A DNA stretch of 64,000 bases from Cladocopium goreaui (taxonomy: Eukaryota; Sar; Dinophyceae; Suessiales; Symbiodiniaceae), in NCBI GenBank assembly GCA_947184155.2, contig CAMXCT020006638.1:55001-119000 (forward strand), read 5' to 3'. A program made the translations under genes and the position numbers. Of the stretch, positions 36,621 through 48,153 are shown piece by piece. The first letter of the stretch is position 1; the number at the start of each line of letters is the position of its first letter. Below the pieces are notes generated by a model. The model worked only from the letters and a program-made list of their open reading frames with translations. It had not been told where the DNA came from and did not search any database.

Positions 36621-36994
36621 TTGTGTGGCAGGGGCAGGGGATTCGGCACCTTCCCAAAAGTGAGCAAAACGTGAGGGCTTTGTAGCAGTTTCAAAAACAT
36701 TGGCAGGCGTGGGACATTTGAAGAAGATCTGCAAAGATGCATTTCGCGCAATACAAGAGACATGTTCACCAGAGATGTTACGAGGTCAGGGCGGAGATTT
36801 CCTGAGAGGGGTTGCATTTTGGAGCGTTAGATCTTCAGGTTTGCCAAGATGATTTTGCGCGACAGGCACAGCACTTCGTATGACCTGGCTTTACTTTTTC
36901 GTGGCAGGCGCAGTACTTTAAACAGATGGAATGGAAAAATCTCGAAACGCATTGGTACGAGGCCGTCGCCTTTGCTCTCAATTTTCCATTTTTG

Positions 36995-37175
36995 ATGGAA
37001 GTCTCGCAGAATTGCTTCGTTTTTGATATTGTCAACTTCGAAACTTGAGGAAGTCTCGTAGAATTGTTTCGTTCTTGACGTTGTCAAGTTCAAAAATTGA
37101 GGAAGTCTCGCAGAATTGCTGTGTTTTTGATGTTGCCAAGTTCAAAAACTGAGGAAGTCTCGCAGAATAGCTTCG
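36995..37175. repeat. 53-bp tandem repeat
   Basis: Three and a half copies of GAAGTCTCGCAGAATTGCTT followed by CGTTTTTGATATTGTCAA-like sequence, spaced 52-53 bp. Next to it, 37180-37300 is GATA/CAACTA microsatellite. Confidence 0.85.
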
Positions 37176-37679
37176 TTTTCAAGCTTGCAGATAGACAGAT
37201 AGATAAATAGACAACTACAACTATACAACTACCACTACACTACACTACTACTACAACTACAAATGCAAATATACTACGCTTACATTAATTACACTACCCT
37301 AATTTTGTCATTAAAGAGCGGAACAGTGCCTGGTTCAGCATGCGAAGAATCTGTGCAGTGCTTCGGTGTCCTTTTTCCCTTGGCTGAGCAAATTGGCTGA
37401 TCTATGAACAAGCAGGACGGACATGCTATTTCTCTCAATTTTGGGCCCTGTGAAAAACGAAATTTCAAACAAAATCACCTTTGCGAGGCCGGGCGTGAGC
37501 GTCTTCGGTGCATTGCATTGCATGTCGTGCAGTAGATGTCTCCTGTCAGCCAAGATTTTGCACATGCAGATACACATGCTGCATCTGGGCTCAAGTTGCA
37601 TGTTGGTGCAACAAGTGCGCTTGCCACATTCTTGGCCAGTCAATCGGTCACCGGAGGTGGTCAACCTCATTGGTGCAGA

Positions 37680-37931
37680 ATGGCTACATTTTCCCCAAGG
37701 GTTGGCCTGACAGTGCTGTTTGTCTTGGCATTTCTCGGGCCAAGTGCCGCAGGATGGAGATCTGCCCAAGTGACGAGTTCGGTGATCGAGATTTTGATCT
37801 CCGAGATTCTGCGATACACCATTGCTCTTAAACCACGAGCACCTGCTTCGAGTTTGAGTCGATCTATTGCATGCTGGGCTGCGCAACCTGGTGGAATGCC
37901 ACCACTCGTGGATGTGAGACCAGGAAGGTAA
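37680..37931 (+). CDS. Possible first exon of a secreted protein
   Basis: ATG at 37680 opens a frame with a good signal-peptide profile: MATFSPRVGLTVLFVLAFLG, then a PSAAG-type cleavage site. The following residues form a hydrophobic helix (SSVIEILISEILRYTIAL). The frame ends at 37931, but a strong donor AAG|GTAAAG at 37927/37928 would end the exon first. I do not recognise the protein and found no second exon. Chance ORF is the alternative. Confidence 0.3.
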   Translation: MATFSPRVGLTVLFVLAFLGPSAAGWRSAQVTSSVIEILISEILRYTIALKPRAPASSLSRSIACWAAQPGGMPPLVDVRPGR

Positions 37932-39415
37932 AGCATCATATGATGATCGACGCTTGGTATGCTAGCTTCACCCACGCCATCAACAGCTTGGCAGAGATCT
38001 ACATGGCATCTTGGTTGAGCCAACATGCGAAATCCCTGGGGAAATGGATGGAAATGGGAGAATCAATGAGAATCACCAACAGAATTCCAACAGAACTCCA
38101 GCAGAATTCCAACAGATATTGACATCCTGACATTGAGACGTTGACCAGAGGGTAATGCCGTGCGCCAGGTATCCGACCGCTTCAGAAAGGCCTTGGGTAG
38201 ACATCGGCCTTGGAAGACGTGTCGAACTCAGATTGCCACGGGAAACAGATTCCATGTCACACGTGGATGTAGAAAATCAACCAAAATCACAATGTTATGT
38301 GGTTGGAACCATGATCCACCAGTTTGTTAGAATAAACCATGGGTTAACAAAAGTTGACAGGCAGTGATTGTAGCAATTGTTGATGCCTTGGCTTCGACAT
38401 ACCATCGGTAGAAACCAGCATTGCATGACATGTTTCTGCAAGATTTGACCTGGCAGATATTCCTCTTGACATTGCATCGGCATTTTGGCTATAGGTCGAC
38501 CTATATATAATTTTAGTATCCTATAGTGTGGGTCATATGCTCAGTACTCTGTGTGATATGCTCTTAAAACCTATGCGACACAAAAATTCAGCCTTGGAAG
38601 AACAGAAGAGACATGGTTTATCGTTTTGGATTGATCCTGCTTAAAACAAGCTGCCGTGGAATCCAGTGAATGAGCTGTTTCAAGATGTTTGCAACCGACA
38701 TGGTGAGTTTGTGCTACCGTCATTGTTTCCAATCAAGTCTCCCATTCGAGCCTCATATTTTGCAAGGGGTTGAAAAATGTCAAGATATGACTGGGTCGTG
38801 AACGGATCTAATCGCAGTGAAACATAAAGTAGAACTCCGTTTCTTGCAATGTCAGGCATCCCAGTGCGATGTTAAACTTTCAGCAAGGACCCCAGGACCT
38901 CTTTGCAGAAGTGGAGCTAGCAGAAGCGATGTAAGTCTTCTGACTGTTTCGTTACAGATTTTGTTTTCTCTACACGGCTCAGTTTTGTCCAACAATTTCG
39001 TTGCAAATGCCTTCTCTGTACCTGGAGATCCGTTTTTTCCTTGGCGGCGTCCCACCAAGGCATCTCTTCCCTTCTGCTCAATCTGCTCTGCCTGGGGAAA
39101 TTGCTGGGCCTGCGGCTGACGGAAACTGGTGGGCGCAGCTCGCTGCAAGGCGGGGATGCCTTGCCAGAGAAGTGAGAGGCCCAAGTTTCTGTTGAAATCT
39201 TTGTCTTGAAGTCCCCGTTTTTTGGGACTATAAACAAAACATCCCGGCACCAATATGTCAATATTCCGTTCACCGTCCTTTCTTGAAGCCTTGCAACTTG
39301 ACTTGATCGTTTGCCACATGTGAAAACAGCCTTCCATGGTTGAAATATGTTGATACGTTGTTTTCGGCTAAGCAGTGTTTAGTGACCGCCATAAGCGTGG
39401 AACTCCATTTTGGTG

Positions 39416-42400
39416 ATGGGCTGCAGCTGCAGCAAAAACGCTGCGTTGGAGCCGCGCCGTCCGCTGCCAACATTGTTGGGTGCTGTGCCGAAACACAGCG
39501 AAGCATCAGACCCCAAAGGAGAGAAGGATGTTGAGAAGGCTCAGGAGAAGGCTCAGAAGGCAGAGAGAGCTGTCGAAGTTTCGTGCCATGCCTCTGCAGG
39601 TGCGAAGTGGCATTTGGAACTGCTGGCTGTGAGCGCCGAACTGAAACAAAAGCTGCAAGATCCTCAGTTCGTGGCAACCCGCTGCGACTTGGATGGCTCT
39701 GGTGATCTCGATGCACACGAGCTGAAGCAGGCGGCTAGGGTCTACGGCATCTCGCAGAGTGGCAGCTCCGAAAACCACGACGGCACCAATCCTCGTCTCA
39801 TGGCTGGGCAACGCGTCAGCAAAGAAAGCTTCGCTGAAATGGTGGCCTCTCAAGGAAGCACCAAGCTGAGAGCCTTTGATTCAAACACGGTCAAAGTTTT
39901 GCTAGGTGGAACATGTCCGCAGAATGCATTGACAATATCGACATGCATCTCAATTTTGGCCCAATTTCGATCGGCGATTTGTTAAACGCGTCTTTTTTAT
40001 TTTTTATTTTTTGTTCAGCGGTTGTTTTCTGGATCCACTTCCGAATCAGCATGAATCTACAGCAACGCAAAGCATGAAGACATGCATGGGGGTTCGGAAT
40101 GTTTGGACATGTTGGTGCCCATCAAGCATGACTTTGCAGGCATTTCCAGGTCGTTTGATACGTGTTGACGCACCGGAATCTGTAGAACGATGAACAGTGT
40201 AGAAATTACTTAGTCCGGAATTTGAAACCAATCTGAATCCAAACACTTGGCAGCACATTTTTTCCAATGAGTCAGGAACAGTCCCGCACTCCTTGCGTGG
40301 AATGGCATTGGGCCAGCTTCAACATCTTGAAGCCTTGTTCGTCACAACTGGATGGCTATCTGCGCGATGTGAATCCTTCAACGCAGAGAATGCCCATGCC
40401 ATTGCCAAAGGCAGGAAGTTCAGACAAGATACCAATCTTTATGCCTTGGACACTTTTGTGGTGACTCCAATGTCGAAGCCAGGCATGTGTGGAGCCCGTG
40501 AACATGATGAGCAGCAGACCATTGCCGAAGCACGCGGAATTTCATCCTTTTCACAACTGGTGAACCCATTCGGCCTGTTTGTTCACTGCTTTGTCTCCCA
40601 TTTTTGGGGACACAAGTTCACAAGCACTGTCACGGCTCTTGACTTGTGGGCAGGTGCGAACTACGACAAGCTGACCTCGGAGAAGGAGGCCCTGGTCTAC
40701 TGGATATGCCTCTTTGCGTTGAACCAGCACGACGTGGCCGAGGAGGTGGGGGAAAATCCTCAGCAGGGGCCATTCAACGCAGCACTGGCGCAAGCCACTG
40801 GTGGTGCAGTGATGGTTTTGGATGAAGAAGTGAAGCCGTTTTCTCGCATCTGGTGCCTCTTCGAGGCTTCTCGGTTGAAGGACTTGCAGCGGCCCTTTGA
40901 ACTGATTTGCAGTGAGGGTTCCTTGTCCCAGCCTGAGAACGGTGGACACACGGCTGTGAGCGCCAAGATGCTCGAAACCACATGCCAGGCCTTGTGGAAC
41001 GTGTCCACTGCCAAGGCTGAAAGCTCAATAGTCGCCGACAAATATCAGATTTGGATAGAAACGGCCGACAAATCCATCAGGGGTGCCATAAAGGGAGTGG
41101 GTGCCGAACGTTGGTTCAATGCTGTCATAGATCAACATGGGGCCGATGCGTTGGCAGAGGTCTTCGGCGACTTTGATTGCTACATGAAGTCTCTACTCTC
41201 CACCACGGTGCTTCAGCTCCTGATGGCTAGGGGCGACTTTGCTTCGGCGGCCACGTGCTGCCTTCAAGGAGCAGATGTTAGTTCTGAGCAGCTGGCAGAG
41301 ATTTGCAGCAGTTTTGCTGCAGAAACTGAGAGAAGAGAATGGCTGAACAGTATGCTGCTGCAGGCATCGAAAGCATCCATGGCCAAACTGCTTTTGGAGA
41401 AGGGTACTGATGGGAGGGCCGCAAGGCACGATGGTTTCACAGCGCTGATGTCCGCTGCTGAAGGGGGCCATGAGGCCGTGGCCCAGCTGTTGCTACAGCA
41501 CGGTGCCGATGTGGCGGCAGCAATGAACGATGGCGACACAGCATTGATGTTGGCTGCTTACAATGGCCATGAGGCCGTTGCCAAGGTGCTGCTACAGCAC
41601 GGTGCCGATGTGGCGGCAGCAATGAACAATGGTTTCACAGCACTGATGTTTGCTGCTGTAGGTGGCCATGAGGCCGTGGCCCAGCTGTTGCTACAGCACG
41701 GTGCCGATGTGGCGGTAGCAAGCAACGATGGTGGCACAGCATTGATGTTGGCTGCTTACAATGGCCATGAGGCCGTTGCCAAGGTGCTGCTACAGCACGG
41801 TGCCGATGTGGGGGCAGCAAAGAACGATGGTGACACGGCATTGATATCAGCTGCTTGTGGTGGTCACGAGGCCATGGCCCAGCTGTTGCTACAGCACGGT
41901 GCCGATGTGGCGGCAGCAAAGAACGATGGTGTCACAGCACTGATGTTTGCTGCTCAAGGTGGTCATGAGGCCGTGGCCCAGCTGTTGCTACAGCACGGTG
42001 CCGATGTGGCGGCAGCAAGCAACGATGGTGGCACAGCACTGATGTGGGCTGCTCAAGGTGGCCATGAGGCCGTGGCCCAGCTGTTGCTACAGCACGGTGC
42101 CGATGTGGTGGTAGCAAGCAACGATGGTGGCACAGCTTTGATGTGTGGTGCTCTAGGTGGCCATGAGGCCATGGCCCAGCTGTTGCTACAGCACGGTGCC
42201 GATGTGGCGGCAGCAAGCAACGATGGTGGCACAGCACTGATGTTGGCTGCTCAAGGTGGTCATGAGGCCGTGGCCCAGCTGTTGCTACAGCACGGTGCCG
42301 ATGTGGCGGCAGCAAGCAACGATGGTGGCACAGCACTGATGTTGGCTGCTCAAGGTGGCCATGATCATGTGGCCGTAGCCCAGCTGTTGCTACAGCACGG

Positions 42401-43430
42401 TGCCGATGTGGCGGTAGCAAACAACGATGGCGACACAGCATTGATGTGGGCTGCTCTAGGTGGCCATGAGGCCGTTGCCCTGCTGTTGCTACAGCACGGT
42501 GCCGATGTGGCGGCAGCAAGCAACGATGGTGTCACAGCACTGATGTTTGCTGCTCAAGGTGGTCATGAGGCCGTGGCCCAGCTGTTGCTTCAGCACGGTG
42601 CCGATGTGGCGGCAGCAAGCAACGATGGTGTCACAGCACTGATGTTTGCTGCTCAAGGTGGTCATGAGGCCGTGGCCCAGCTGTTGCTTCAGCACGGTGC
42701 CGATGTGGCGGCAGCAAGCAACGATGGTGTCACAGCACTGATGTTTGCTGCTCAAGGTGGTCATGAGGCCGTGGCCCAGCTGTTGCTTCAGCACGGTGCC
42801 GATGTGGCGGCAGCAAGCAACGATGGTGTCACAGCACTGATGTTTGCTGCTCAAGGTGGTCATGAGGCCGTGGCCCAGCTGTTGCTTCAGCACGGTGCCG
42901 ATGTGGCGGCAGCAAGCAACGATGGTGTCACAGCACTGATGTTTGCTGCTCAAGGTGGTCATGAGGCCGTGGCCCAGCTGTTGCTTCAGCACGGTGCCGA
43001 TGTGGCGGTAGCAAGCAACGATGGCGACACAGCATTGATGTGGGCTGCTCGAGGTGGTCATGAGGCCATGGCCCAGCTGTTGCTACAGCACGGTGCCGAT
43101 GTGGCGGCAGCAAGCAACGATGGTGTCACAGCATTGATGTGTGCTGCTCTAGGTGGTCATGAGGCCGTTGCCCAGTTGTTGCTACAGCACGGTGCCGATG
43201 TGGCGGCAGCAATGAACGATGGTGGCACAGCATTGATGTGTGGTGCTCTAGATGGCCATGAGGCCATGGCCCAGCTGTTGCTACAGCACGGAGCCGATGT
43301 GGCGGCAGCTAGCAACGATGGTTCCACAGCAGTGATGTTTGCTAGGGCAAACCGTCATGAGGCTGTGGCTAGGCTCCTCAGGGAGCATGGTGGTGGTCAG
43401 AATTGGTTTCTGCGTTGGCTTTTTGGATAG
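39416..43430 (+). CDS. Acylated EF-hand/ankyrin-repeat protein, copy A
   Basis: Two exons: 39416-39889 and 40272-43430 (TAG), joined in phase by a GT donor (ACG|GTCAAA) and an AG|TCAGGA acceptor; the same join fits copy B. The start MGCSCSKN is an N-myristoylation/palmitoylation-type signal. Exon 1 has one canonical EF-hand loop (DLDGSGDLDAHE). Exon 2 begins with about 330 residues containing FVSHFWGH, YWICLFALNQHD and RIWCLFEASR, a set I know from many protist proteins; the WCLFE element recalls TIR domains, but that is inference. Then come 20 ankyrin repeats of 33 residues (99-bp units), five of them (about 42,503-42,997) nearly identical and one with a two-residue insertion. Likely a membrane-attached, Ca2+-sensitive interaction protein; partners unknown. 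An earlier in-frame ATG at 39410 is less likely because it would hide the Gly. Confidence 0.9.
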
Positions 43431-44650
43431 CCGCTGCGGGCATCCAATTTATCGTAGAGCGCAGAGAAAACGATGCTGTGCAACGAGTGTGCTGCCAACT
43501 TGCGTGATGGAAGTTGGGAAGTCCTGATGAGTTCGTTTGTTGTTTTTTTGGCAGAATCCAGGTTTGTGATGATTCGTGCAGAATAGTGAGAGTCCCGTTG
43601 GTCAAAAGCTTTGCATGATCAAAGATCTCCAGATCTTTCACAAACTGAATCAATTTGTAGCTTTGGTGAATCCGTACCTTGTTTTGCCCAGGCCGCGCGA
43701 ACCGTGGAAAACGAGGTACTTCATGCAATCGCAGACACTGAGCATTGCTTGGGCGCATGGTATGGTGTCTTTTTTGTGTTGCTGGTTATTATTGTTCGTC
43801 TTAATGATTGAAGATGTTTGTTCAAACCATTTTTTGGGCGCTTCAACCAGCATTTCGAGAACTTGACTGAGGACTGTGCCTGTCAAACTTCCAGGTTTTG
43901 TTCGGCTAGCTGCTAGCTCCGCCCTAGGAGAAACCAGCTTCAACTTGAGCTCCTTGGACCCACAGTTCACCTTCCAGGTGAGTTGCGTGCCCAGCCGTGG
44001 AATAGGCTGCAGTCGGTTTGGAACATGGGGTTGTTGGACGAAAACTGGGCCGTGGAACACCTTGTTATGGCCATTTGGTGTCTTCATCGGTTTTTGACTA
44101 CATTTTTTCAATCATCAAATTTAGAGTCCAAGTTTGAGACAAAGCCAAAGCCACACATCTCATGGCCAGAGATGGACATTCACAGGAAGCACCATTAGCT
44201 TTGACCCATGAAGTCATGAGTTGAAACATTTCGATCGTCAATCCAACCGGCACCAGTGTCACCTGGGGATGTGAGCAACGCTCTTGGGATTTTTGCGGTA
44301 TAGGAGCAAAAGGAACAGCGACAACTGATGGATGTACCGAGACAGTTCCACCACCAAAAAATCACTCGGAGACAAGCAGTGGCTACCAACACCTTACCCA
44401 CACTGATGCATGAACTGATTCAACATGTCATCACTGTTCACCATCCAATGACCTGGGGGTTTTGCATTGACTCAAGAAACAAAACATGTCAAAACAAGTC
44501 AAAACATGTCAAAAGATGTCACTTGTCGAAGTGGTCTGCGATGTCTCTTCTGTAATTGTAATCTTTGGTCCTGCGCCAAACTTAGAGGTTTTTCGTCAGC
44601 ATTTTGGGATGGGAGGACCTCTGCAACTCTTGTGCCCCCAATGGGCCAAT
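43431..44650. other. 3' flank of ankyrin gene A
   Basis: Similar to 58,906-60,374 in copy B. Only short ORFs that are not conserved in frame between copies; treated as non-coding. Confidence 0.5.
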
Positions 44651-44823
44651 GGGTCAATGGTCATGGCTTTGTCGAACCAAGGCCGAGACGAAGCTACCAT
44701 CATTCCTCAGAATGTTTCCCGGAGGCCCCCAGCATCGCATGTCATCCTGATGAAAAACATCAGGTGGTGAATTTCATGGATGTTACCCACATCAAGTATC
44801 ACTGAATATCCATGATATATTGA

Positions 44824-46090
44824 TGATATCCTGATGTTTCATTGATGAAATTTGATAAGATCTGGAGAGAAATTACAGATATCGACATATTTGGATTCCG
44901 AGATTTTCGCAGATGTCAGAGATCTTCCATGGATCTCCAGGATATCCACTGCCAGGGAAGAAAAGCACCGGCACGGGGAAAGCCACGACTGCACCGGCCC
45001 CTGGCCACCGAGACCTGTTTGGAACTCGGTGAAACCAGGTTTCAACCAGCACTTTCCACATGAATTTGTCTGGAAACTACGGTTAAAACATGTAAAAACC
45101 CAAATCTGATGGTTAATAATGTTTATTTCCCTCATACATCGCTATTTTGAAGGTATCTCCTATCTCCATACACAGCTGAATGGTTGATGATTTATGAACT
45201 GCTTCACAATGTTTCACATGTTTCATGGGGGTTCTTTGATTTGGATGGTTTTGTGGTGAAACCGTGAAACCACTAAGTCTGGGAAGACTGCCCCTGGATC
45301 ACAAAGCCTCACCAAAGCTTACTGACCGGTCATGGCCTCAGAGTGAAAAATTACTTTACTTCGTGTGATCCCCACCATGACATTTATACATTTTCTTGCT
45401 GGCAAATCTTCTGGCATTCTATCTGACATATCTTCTGACATTCTATTTGGCATTCTATCTGGCATATCTTCTGACATTCTATTTGGCATTCTATCTGGCA
45501 TATCTTCTGGCATATGATCTGGCATATCTTCTGGCATATTATCTGGCATTATATCTGGCATATCTTCTGGCATTATATCCTGATGTTTCATTGATGAAAT
45601 TTGATAAGATCTGGAGAGAAATTACAGATATCGACATATTTGGATTCCGAGATTTTCGCAGATGTCAGAGATCTTCCATGGATCTCCAGGATATCCACTG
45701 CCAGGGAAGAAAAGCACCGGCACGGGGAAAGCCACGACTGCACCGGCCCCTGGCCACCGAGACCTGTTTGGAACTCAGTGGTGAAACCAGGTTTCAACCA
45801 GCACTTTCCACATGAATTTGTCTGGAAACTACGGTTAAAACATGTAAAAACCCAAATCTGATGGTTAATAATGTTTATTTCCCTCATACATCGCTATTTT
45901 GAAGGTATCTCCTATCTCCATACACAGCTGAATGGTTGATGATTTATGAACTGCTTCACAATGTTTCACATGTTTCATGGGGGTTCTTTGATTTGGATGG
46001 TTTTTTGGTGAAACCGTGAAACCACTAAGTCTGGGAAGACTGCCCCTGGATCACAAAGCCTCACCAAAGCTTACCGACCGGTCATGGCCT
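44824..46090 (+). repeat. Local direct duplication within copy A
   Basis: About 510 bp (44,824-45,333) recurs at 45,573-46,085 with an offset of 749 bp and only a few differences. Copy B has a single version (about 61,556-62,055), so the duplication happened in copy A after the segmental duplication. Confidence 0.9.
45396..45578. repeat. TCTGGCATATCT-type minisatellite
   Basis: Short units TCTGGCATATCT / TCTGACATTCTATT between the two local duplicates. Absent from copy B. The minus-strand MPEDMPD reading is a by-product. Confidence 0.85.
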
Positions 46091-46624
46091 CAGAGTGAAA
46101 AAAAATGGGCAAATGAGGAAATCAATGGTGAGCTGGAGCATCCCACCAAATGAAGGTTTTTAAAGGGAAGATCAAACTAAATGGCGGGTTTTCGAGACCA
46201 TGTTTACCAAGGGGTCAATCGTTTTTTTTGGCAGTCACAAAAAATGGCATTTGGTGTATATCCATGGTATATCGGTGGTGGCCAGGAGATCCACAGCCAT
46301 GTGGCTTAGAGAACGGTGACATCGATCTTCGTTTCCCATGGATTTTTCCATTTCTTGGTGAGGTCATGAGAGACGTGCAGGAGACTTCGTCTGAAATTCA
46401 GAAAAAGATGACCTGAAATTCAGACATCTTTTTGTGACAGTTGAAACATCTTGAAACATCTTGGAAGATCTTGAGACATCTTTGTTTACTACGTTGTTTT
46501 TTTTTCATGTTTGTCCTACTTTCATAGCCGTCGTGGCAGGAAGCCATTCAAAATGTGCCAATGCGGCACAGCCCTGGGACCCCAGCGAGTATGTGGGGCA
46601 CACCCTGCTGCAGGTCCGGTCCTG

Positions 46625-47889
46625 GTAGGTTCTGGTCGTGGTACTTTGGAATGCTGCCATATGTTGCCATGAGCTGACCAGATGAAACATGAAATTGATG
46701 AAAGTTTAGTTGTTGAAGTCTTGTTTAAGTAATGTTTGATGATTTTGAAGTGTAACTCGGATTTTTCATTGGGAAGCCAAATCATATTAGATGTTGCAAT
46801 CAGCCATGTTTCCAGGAGGCAGTTCGCAACCATGGGCGAGTCGACTTGATGCAGAAGAAGGACTGACATAACTTGGGATTTAATGGCATTTAACCATCTA
46901 AAATTATGAGAATTATGCTATATCACCAAGATTAATGGGATGATGGTGGTGGTTGCAAACAGATGAGTTTTTTCAAGTAAAATGGGATGATGATCCCCAA
47001 TGACTGTCCGGCATGTCAGGGTTGAAAGCATCATGCAGAGTATTCTCGAAGTTTCCCAGTATCTTCACCAACTTGGGCCAGTAAAGAATGAGACATAAGG
47101 AGTATGACCAGTATGACCATAGCAGGGCACGTGAATGTCTGGGCTTAGCTCTTGGATTCCTGATGAACTATGATGAACTATGATGAAGTCTGGAGTTCAA
47201 GTCGCACTGTTCCTTTCTGTATCCATCATGCAGAGTATTCTCGAAGTTTCCCCATCATGCAGAGTATTCAGCCATAGTTCCATTTTAAGTTTTAATTTAA
47301 ATTGCCATAGTTCAGCAATAGTTTCATTTTTCTAATTTAAGTTTAAATTGCCATAGTTCATCCATAGTCCAGCCATAGTCCAGCCAAGTTCCAATCCCTG
47401 CTTTTTTAACTAAAAAAGTGAGCTTGGGGCACTCCTATTTTGAGACATTCCCATATTTAATTTAATCTCAAGACTTGGACACAATATTGCAAACAATGTG
47501 CAAAAAAATAATACTTAAAAAATAAGCATGTTTTTTTGTTTATAATTAATTACTCCTTAGCATTATATAATAAGCAAGTTAAATAATAATAAAACAAATA
47601 ATTAGAAAAAGCTCCCCATGTTTGTATATCTTTATGAAAAAGTGTCTTTTCAGACTTTATCCCTTTCAGGAACTGCCTTTAGCCACTGGATCCTTTTCAG
47701 GAACTATCTTTTCAGATTTGATCCTTTTCAGGATGTGCCTTGCAAGACTTGATCCGTTTCAGAAACTTTCGTGTCACATTTGTTTTTTTGACTGAAAATT
47801 TTGCCTATCATTCATTTTACCCTGCCCAAACAAATCCACAGAGGCAGCACACGCAAGACGCCTTTCCCCTCCAGATTCCATGTCCACAG
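46625..47889. other. AT-rich 3' region of copy A
   Basis: No recognisable gene. Matches 62,571-63,500 of copy B apart from small indels, including direct repeats of CATCATGCAGAGTATTC. A short run of TTTCAGGAACT/TTTCAGATTTGATCC motifs lies at 47,650-47,760. Confidence 0.5.
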
Positions 47890-48040
47890 CGGGACTATGG
47901 CTGAACTATAGCTACTTTAGTTTGAACTATAGCTAGTTCAGCTTGAACTCTTGCTAGTTCGATCTAAACTATAACCAGTCTGAACTATAGCTAGTTCAGT
48001 CCGAAATATAGCGAGTTCAATCTGAATTCTAGCCTAGTAA
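47890..48040. repeat. ~20-bp GAACTATAGCTAGTTC repeats
   Basis: Several degenerate units around the quasi-palindrome AACTATAGCTAGTT. The homologous and longer stretch in copy B is 63,500-63,845. Confidence 0.8.
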
Positions 48041-48041
48041 T

Positions 48042-48153
48042 TTTCCTTTTGGTTTGGGATTTTTAATGGCGACCTTTTTCTTTGTTTTTGGGACCTTTTT
48101 GGGTGCAAAAAGGTCGCCCTTCTTAACCCCTTTCGCGGTGCCAAACCAACGGG
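48042..48153. mobile_element. Hairpin MITE-like element, copy A
   Basis: Nested inverted repeats: outer TTTTCCTTTTGGTTTGG against CCAAACCAACGGGAAAA, inner GGCGACCTTTTT against AAAAGGTCGCC. The copy B counterpart at 63,617-63,738 has the complete GTAATTTTCC...GGGAAAATTAC ends. Here the right flank is lost by a deletion between GAAAA repeats. Confidence 0.7.

Larger units (their letters stand above)
44652..46624 (+). pseudogene. Broken copy of the secreted HGFV protein gene
   Basis: Exon 1 remnant at about 44,652-44,735 still reads GHGFVEPRP, but it lacks the signal-peptide part seen in copy B and has a 4-bp deletion that shifts the frame. Exon 2 (46286-46315, PQPCGLEN) and exon 3 (46540-46624, KCANAAQPWDPSEYVGH) remain open and in phase with each other. 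Exon 3 is six codons longer than in copy B (85 against 67 nt), an indel that keeps the frame. The intron between exons 1 and 2 holds a local duplication of about 510 bp. Later exons were not identified in either copy. Confidence 0.5.

Noticed and set aside
36315-36734. Minus-strand ORF over 36.3-36.7 kb
   Set aside because: It follows the diverged ~85-bp repeats and has no recognisable domain.
38852-39337. Minus-strand ORF upstream of the ankyrin gene (and 53,942-54,238 in copy B)
   Set aside because: The two copies differ by frame-breaking indels, so coding is not conserved.
41437-43113. Minus-strand ORFs over the ankyrin repeats (HRHRAVATAG repeats)
   Set aside because: Periodic shadows of the 99-bp repeat; the + frame has the ankyrin consensus. 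The same holds for 57,016-58,831.
45319-45591. MPEDMPD-repeat ORF on the minus strand
   Set aside because: A 12-bp-type simple repeat present only in copy A.
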